DNA from: an uncultured Anaerolineales bacterium
GTDB taxonomy: Bacteria > Chloroflexota > Anaerolineae > Anaerolineales > UBA11657
NCBI GenBank assembly: GCA_913040765.1
Contig: CAJWIA010000029.1
Coordinates: forward strand, 1 to 10,980
Direction of reading: 5' to 3'
Length of the DNA stretch: 10,980 nucleotides
Shown: in pieces, positions 7,856 through 10,980 of the stretch
Layout of the letters: every line of letters begins with the position of its first letter
Numbering within the stretch: position 1 is the stretch's first letter
Position numbers and translations under genes: made by a program
Notes under the pieces: generated by a model
Databases searched by the model: none
Told to the model about the DNA's origin: nothing
The model's input: only the letters and a program-made list of their open reading frames with translations

Positions 7856-8857
7856 TCATTCTCTAACAGGCGTCCAGCCATTATCATCACGTACCCATGT
7901 GATTTTACCAAGTTGATTAAATTCCCCAGCACTTGTACTAGTGTACATTCCAGCAAATATATATTTGTAGTCACTTCTTGATATATCAATGATCGTGTGA
8001 GAGTCGCACACCACTTCTTCTGTATTCCAGCTACTTGTTGGACGCCAATTTTCAATAGGTGCATAATGATCAGATGACGCCACAAGTTGCTCAGGTACAA
8101 TAATTTCTTCCACAACCGCAAGATGCACAAATGTACTGTAATCAATTTCGGTTGGCACTAAGGTGCTCCAACAGAGCATTACATCTAATTGAGTATTGCT
8201 CTCATTAAAGGTCCAACCTTGTAGGTATATATTGTTTCCCAATTTAATTGTGTGTTTATTATCAACTAACATAGGTAACTCATTTCGGCTAATTGCAATC
8301 CATCCATAACCTGCAGAGCTAATATATGGCTGATATCCTAGAACATTCGTCCACCAATCTGGACCAAATCCATAAATTGAATCAGTGTTTGTGTATATCG
8401 TAATATCCCGCTCCAGTATCTGTGACCAATTTTCAGCATGGTGCAATATATTCCATCCCGGATAAATTCCATCAACTTGGGTTGCGTACGACAGGGCGAA
8501 GTGACGTCTACCCCATGGTGACATAATAGTAGCACTATCTGGGGCTTTCAATTCAGTTAGTTCAGAGATTACCTGCAAACCAGATGGGTCACGAGTTATA
8601 TCAAGTACTAATGGTCTATTAACCACAACAAACCAGTACGAAACAGATAGCATTACTACCAGTACAATCATATTAAGATATCGCAATTTGCGACCAATTC
8701 GCGCAATACCTACTCCTGAAACCATCAATGTGCTAATGACTACTATCATGGAGATTTGATCGAAAAGTCCTGTCCTAGGCAAACAAGCAGCGAATAGCAC
8801 ATACGCAATAGCAGTTAAAACAAATAACCATATTCTCCTATGGAAGGGTCTAACCAA
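7856..8857 (-). CDS. C-terminal half of the DUF2723 protein (membrane helices plus two soluble domains)
   Basis: The 333 codons after the in-frame stop encode three hydrophobic segments (fragment residues 8-25, about 34-52 and 61-79). An extracytoplasmic-looking alpha/beta region follows (about 82-195). A beta-rich C-terminal domain (about 200-333) has the pattern hydrophobic-W near LDVMLCWSTL, then DYSTFVHLAV, a Pro-Thr-Ser-x-Trp near 272-276, and FAGMYTSTSAGE. I associate this last domain with C-termini of Chloroflexota membrane glycosyltransferases. The only upstream start is a TTG at 8857 without a Shine-Dalgarno; the nearby AGGAG serves no in-frame ATG. Independent translation is therefore doubtful, and the fragment is best read as the rest of the interrupted gene. 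The uracil-DNA glycosylase gene follows 73 bases later. Confidence 0.75.
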   Translation of the reverse strand: MVRPFHRRIWLFVLTAIAYVLFAACLPRTGLFDQISMIVVISTLMVSGVGIARIGRKLRYLNMIVLVVMLSVSYWFVVVNRPLVLDITRDPSGLQVISELTELKAPDSATIMSPWGRRHFALSYATQVDGIYPGWNILHHAENWSQILERDITIYTNTDSIYGFGPDWWTNVLGYQPYISSAGYGWIAISRNELPMLVDNKHTIKLGNNIYLQGWTFNESNTQLDVMLCWSTLVPTEIDYSTFVHLAVVEEIIVPEQLVASSDHYAPIENWRPTSSWNTEEVVCDSHTIIDISRSDYKYIFAGMYTSTSAGEFNQLGKITWVRDDNGWTPVRE

Positions 8858-8869
8858 TGCAAAAGGTAA

Positions 8870-8872
8870 TCA
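8870..8872 (-). other. In-frame TGA interrupting the DUF2723 reading frame
   Basis: The codon series TTT-TGA-TTA-CCT ends the N-terminal half after VVF, within a hydrophobic stretch that continues as LPFALV. No convincing bacterial SECIS-like hairpin follows within about 40 bases. Confidence 0.85.
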
Positions 8873-9745
8873 AAATACTACTAACAATATTCCCGACCAC
8901 AGAAATTCCTCATTGACTATTTGTACAAATTTATACGCAGCAGAAATAAGTTCATCAATGTCTGTCGGTAGACCCTGTAAACCACTGGCTTCCTTTGCCC
9001 AGAAAATTGACCAAAAACCTTCCCAAGAGTTAGGATCACCATATATCCATTGAGATCCATTTGAAGCACGTCTAATAATATCAAGATAAGGCAAAAAACC
9101 AACTGCAAACATTGCTATAGCTATCACACCCCAACGGATAAGATTATTGCCACGAGGCATTAGTGGCCATAACCACACTGCAAGCACTGGAAGCATGGGT
9201 GCAAACAATCTATGGTGTGCACACCCTAAACCTGCTACTAGTGCTAGAATCCACCCCATTTTATCTGACCAACCGCCCTCAAGCTTGAGTGCAATATACA
9301 GAGCAAGCAATAAAAGAAAAATCCACAAACTGTAAACCTCAGCTATTGAGGCATGAATCCACATATTTTTAGTCAGACCAATCACTACACCAAAGCCAGC
9401 TGCTAACACAGGTGGTACTGACATTTTCAACAGTATCATCACTACAAGAATTACTGATCCAACTGCCCAAAACAAGGAAAATAACGATGCTCCAGCAGTA
9501 GGTGCCACGCCTACATAATCCAACATCGTCACTACAGGAGATCCCAACATCATATAGAGAGGCGTACCTGTAGGATGTACTGTGCCCCACAAAGACATAG
9601 CAACTTGATATTCACCTATATCAACTGCGTAACGTAGATCACTTCCATTTATATCCCACATTAGTGTGGAAAAGTAGAAACAAGCGACAACGACAGCTGT
9701 GATAGCACTACAGGAAAACTTTGTGGGCAAAGATTGTAATTTCAT
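8870..9745 (-). CDS. N-terminal half of DUF2723 (TMEM260-like) membrane glycosyltransferase-family protein
   Basis: These 291 residues are rich in membrane helices (about 12-29, 88-107, 112-126, 138-153, 164-175, 184-196, 204-220 and 283-291). Family hallmarks are DIGEYQVA (42-49), HPTGTPLY (57-64), IAEVYSLW (134-141), the His pair in GCAHHRL (174-180) and a PYLDIIRRA segment (219-227) followed by a Trp-Ile-Tyr-Gly-Asp-Pro. These match DUF2723, whose eukaryotic member TMEM260 is a protein O-mannosyltransferase using lipid-linked sugar; an analogous glycosyltransferase at the cytoplasmic membrane is likely, but donor and acceptor are unknown. Start choice: the ATG at 9745 gives a short basic N-terminus before the first helix, whereas the in-frame GTG at 9799 lies inside the hydantoinase gene. 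The fragment ends at the in-frame TGA and would lack the C-terminal domains. Confidence 0.82.
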   Translation of the reverse strand: MKLQSLPTKFSCSAITAVVVACFYFSTLMWDINGSDLRYAVDIGEYQVAMSLWGTVHPTGTPLYMMLGSPVVTMLDYVGVAPTAGASLFSLFWAVGSVILVVMILLKMSVPPVLAAGFGVVIGLTKNMWIHASIAEVYSLWIFLLLLALYIALKLEGGWSDKMGWILALVAGLGCAHHRLFAPMLPVLAVWLWPLMPRGNNLIRWGVIAIAMFAVGFLPYLDIIRRASNGSQWIYGDPNSWEGFWSIFWAKEASGLQGLPTDIDELISAAYKFVQIVNEEFLWSGILLVVF

Positions 9746-9764
9746 TGTATATACTTTATTGGGG

Positions 9765-10980
9765 TCAGGTTGTAGGTGGCACACCAAATCCACCACCACC
9801 TGGGGTATGTATGCTTATTATGTCACCATACCTTACATTTATACTAGTTTTTCCAGCCAAAACTGTTTCTACGCCATCGCGAACAAGATAATTACGGCCT
9901 AGCATGCCAGAATTACCACCACACAACCCATACGGAGCAAATATTCGTCGATCCGACAATATCGTAACCTGCGCCTCAGTCAATACCTCTATTTCTCTTA
10001 TAATGCCATCGCCACCTCGATAAACACCCGCTCCACCCGAACCACGTCTTACTTCATAACGTCGAATCCGCAAAGGATAAGCATATTCTAATGCCTCTAC
10101 AGGAGTATTAAGTGTATTAGTCATATGTGTATGAATAGCATCATCACCATCATTTGTAGGACACGCACCCATACCACCTCCAATAGTCTCGTAATAAGCA
10201 AAAGGAGTTGGGTTAGCAATTCGCAAGTCTAAACCGCCTATAGTGAGATTATTCATAGTTCCCTGACTTGCAGCCGGCACTTTATCTGGACATACCTGTG
10301 ACAAAGCTCCCAAAAGTACGTCCGTTATACGTTGTGACGTTTCAACATTACCACCAGCCACAGCAGCAGGCATCCTAGCATTCACTACAGTACCTTCCGG
10401 TGTAATTACATCTATAGGAAGTAAACAACCACTGTTTGTAGGAATATCATCTTCTAAAAGACTTCGAAAAACGTACATAGTAGCTGCTAAAGTAATGGCT
10501 CGAGTAGCATTTATACTACCAGCCACCTGCGGAGATGTACCAGAAAAATTCACTTGTACTTTATCACCATTGATAGTTATACACACTTGAATCTTAACTT
10601 CATCAATATTAACACCGTCATCATCCATTACATCACTAAAACTATAGGTGCCATCAGGCAATGAAGATATCAACTGACGCATCGTACGATCAGAATATTC
10701 AATTAGACTTTTCATAGCAGTAGTTAAATGATTAGGACCATACCTTGCCACCAATTCTGCGATTCTGTCTACACCCCTAAGATTTGCTGCGATTTGAGCG
10801 CGAATGTCACCAGCCCGTTCTTTAGGAGTACGAACATTTGCAAGCAACAATTCCAGTACAGCTTCATTGGTGTAGCCTTGTGCCACTAGCTTAATTGGTG
10901 GAATTATCATACCCTCCTGAAATATTTCAGTTGAAATAGGCATTGAGCCAGGTGACATTCCCCCAATATCAGAATGATGA
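9765..10980 (-). CDS. hyuB: Hydantoinase B / oxoprolinase family protein (5' end outside window)
   Basis: The 404 visible residues are the C-terminal part of a HyuB-type subunit (about 520-580 residues when complete). The frame is open to the right edge, reading HHSDIGGMSPGS, a hallmark of the family, so the ATG inside that motif (10958) is not the real start. Further marks are VNFSGTSPQVAGSINAT, the GGNVETSQRITD segment, GGGMGACPTNDGDDAIHTHMTNT, RRGSGGAGVYRGGDG and the C-terminal HTPGGGGFG. The family hydrolyses cyclic amides (N-methylhydantoin, 5-oxoproline) with ATP together with a HyuA subunit, or serves related ATP-dependent carboxylases. HyuA is not in view and would be expected upstream beyond the right edge. 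Substrate cannot be assigned. The DUF2723 gene starts 19 bases after its stop, so the two may be co-transcribed. Confidence 0.93.
   Translation of the reverse strand, partial: HHSDIGGMSPGSMPISTEIFQEGMIIPPIKLVAQGYTNEAVLELLLANVRTPKERAGDIRAQIAANLRGVDRIAELVARYGPNHLTTAMKSLIEYSDRTMRQLISSLPDGTYSFSDVMDDDGVNIDEVKIQVCITINGDKVQVNFSGTSPQVAGSINATRAITLAATMYVFRSLLEDDIPTNSGCLLPIDVITPEGTVVNARMPAAVAGGNVETSQRITDVLLGALSQVCPDKVPAASQGTMNNLTIGGLDLRIANPTPFAYYETIGGGMGACPTNDGDDAIHTHMTNTLNTPVEALEYAYPLRIRRYEVRRGSGGAGVYRGGDGIIREIEVLTEAQVTILSDRRIFAPYGLCGGNSGMLGRNYLVRDGVETVLAGKTSINVRYGDIISIHTPGGGGFGVPPTT

Larger units (their letters stand above)
7856..9745 (-). pseudogene. DUF2723 membrane protein gene interrupted by an in-frame TGA
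   Basis: The two halves described separately at 8870-9745 and 7856-8857 are in the same reading frame, separated only by one TGA at codon 292 and five sense codons. Read through, they give a protein of about 629 residues with continuous architecture: a multi-pass N-terminal DUF2723 region, further membrane helices, then soluble C-terminal domains. No other stop or frameshift is seen in 629 codons, so the event is recent, a sequencing/assembly error, or a read-through site. A TGG-to-TGA change (Trp between VVF and LPF) would explain it. TGA ends several neighbouring genes, so the code is not reassigned. The start is the ATG at 9745, 19 bases after the hydantoinase B stop, with no clear Shine-Dalgarno. 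Confidence 0.75.

Noticed and set aside
7844..7858. TGAAAA/TTTTCA palindrome at the DUF2723 stop codon
   Set aside because: It is almost all A/T with a 3-base loop and gives no stable structure; a chance palindrome in AT-rich DNA.
8870..8872. TGA read as selenocysteine or as Trp through an altered genetic code
   Set aside because: There is no SECIS-like hairpin just downstream and no reason for selenocysteine in a membrane helix. TGA ends the carrier, biotin carboxylase, glycosylase and hydantoinase genes, and TGG encodes Trp elsewhere.
9746..9799. GTG start for the DUF2723 protein inside the hydantoinase B gene
   Set aside because: It adds 18 residues encoded by the overlapping 3' end of hyuB, has no ribosome binding site, and the ATG at 9745 gives a normal short N-terminus before the first helix.

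Overview
The window is an AT-rich (roughly 40% GC by eye) bacterial chromosome segment of ordinary metabolic genes. No tRNA, rRNA, CRISPR array, phage gene or insertion sequence is visible. The best guess for the source is a member of the Chloroflexota, possibly an uncultured Dehalococcoidia/SAR202-like lineage. The basis is a DUF2723 membrane protein with a C-terminal beta-sandwich of a kind I associate with Chloroflexota glycosyltransferases, a three-subunit propionyl-CoA carboxylase and a hydantoinase B homologue. This is inference from gene content, not a phylogenetic result.

Left part (1-4827, all minus strand): a tight operon read right to left. It encodes the propionyl-CoA carboxylase carboxyltransferase (pccB-like), a stand-alone biotin carboxylase, a stand-alone biotin carrier protein, and the catalytic domain of methylmalonyl-CoA mutase, which runs off the left edge. 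The junctions are a 4-base gap and then two ATGA start/stop overlaps. Together the products convert propionyl-CoA to methylmalonyl-CoA and then succinyl-CoA. The epimerase, the B12-binding part and any chaperone are not in the window. A candidate promoter and a 10-bp inverted repeat lie in the 211-base gap upstream.

Middle (5039-7782): an enoyl-CoA hydratase-fold protein of the ECHDC3 type (minus) is divergent from an aldo/keto reductase (plus) across a 224-base regulatory gap. That gap holds an extended -10 promoter, a hairpin touching the hydratase-like gene's ribosome binding site, and a 9-bp inverted repeat. A family-5 (UDGb-type) uracil-DNA glycosylase (minus) converges on the reductase.

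Right part (7856-10980, minus): a DUF2723 polytopic membrane protein split by a single in-frame TGA, preceded by the 3' two-thirds or more of a hydantoinase B / oxoprolinase-type gene that enters from the right edge.

The points most worth a second look are the in-frame stop in an otherwise intact DUF2723 gene, the missing acid/base glutamates in the hydratase-fold protein, and the inverted repeats at the two promoter regions. I did not find a clear new biological system.
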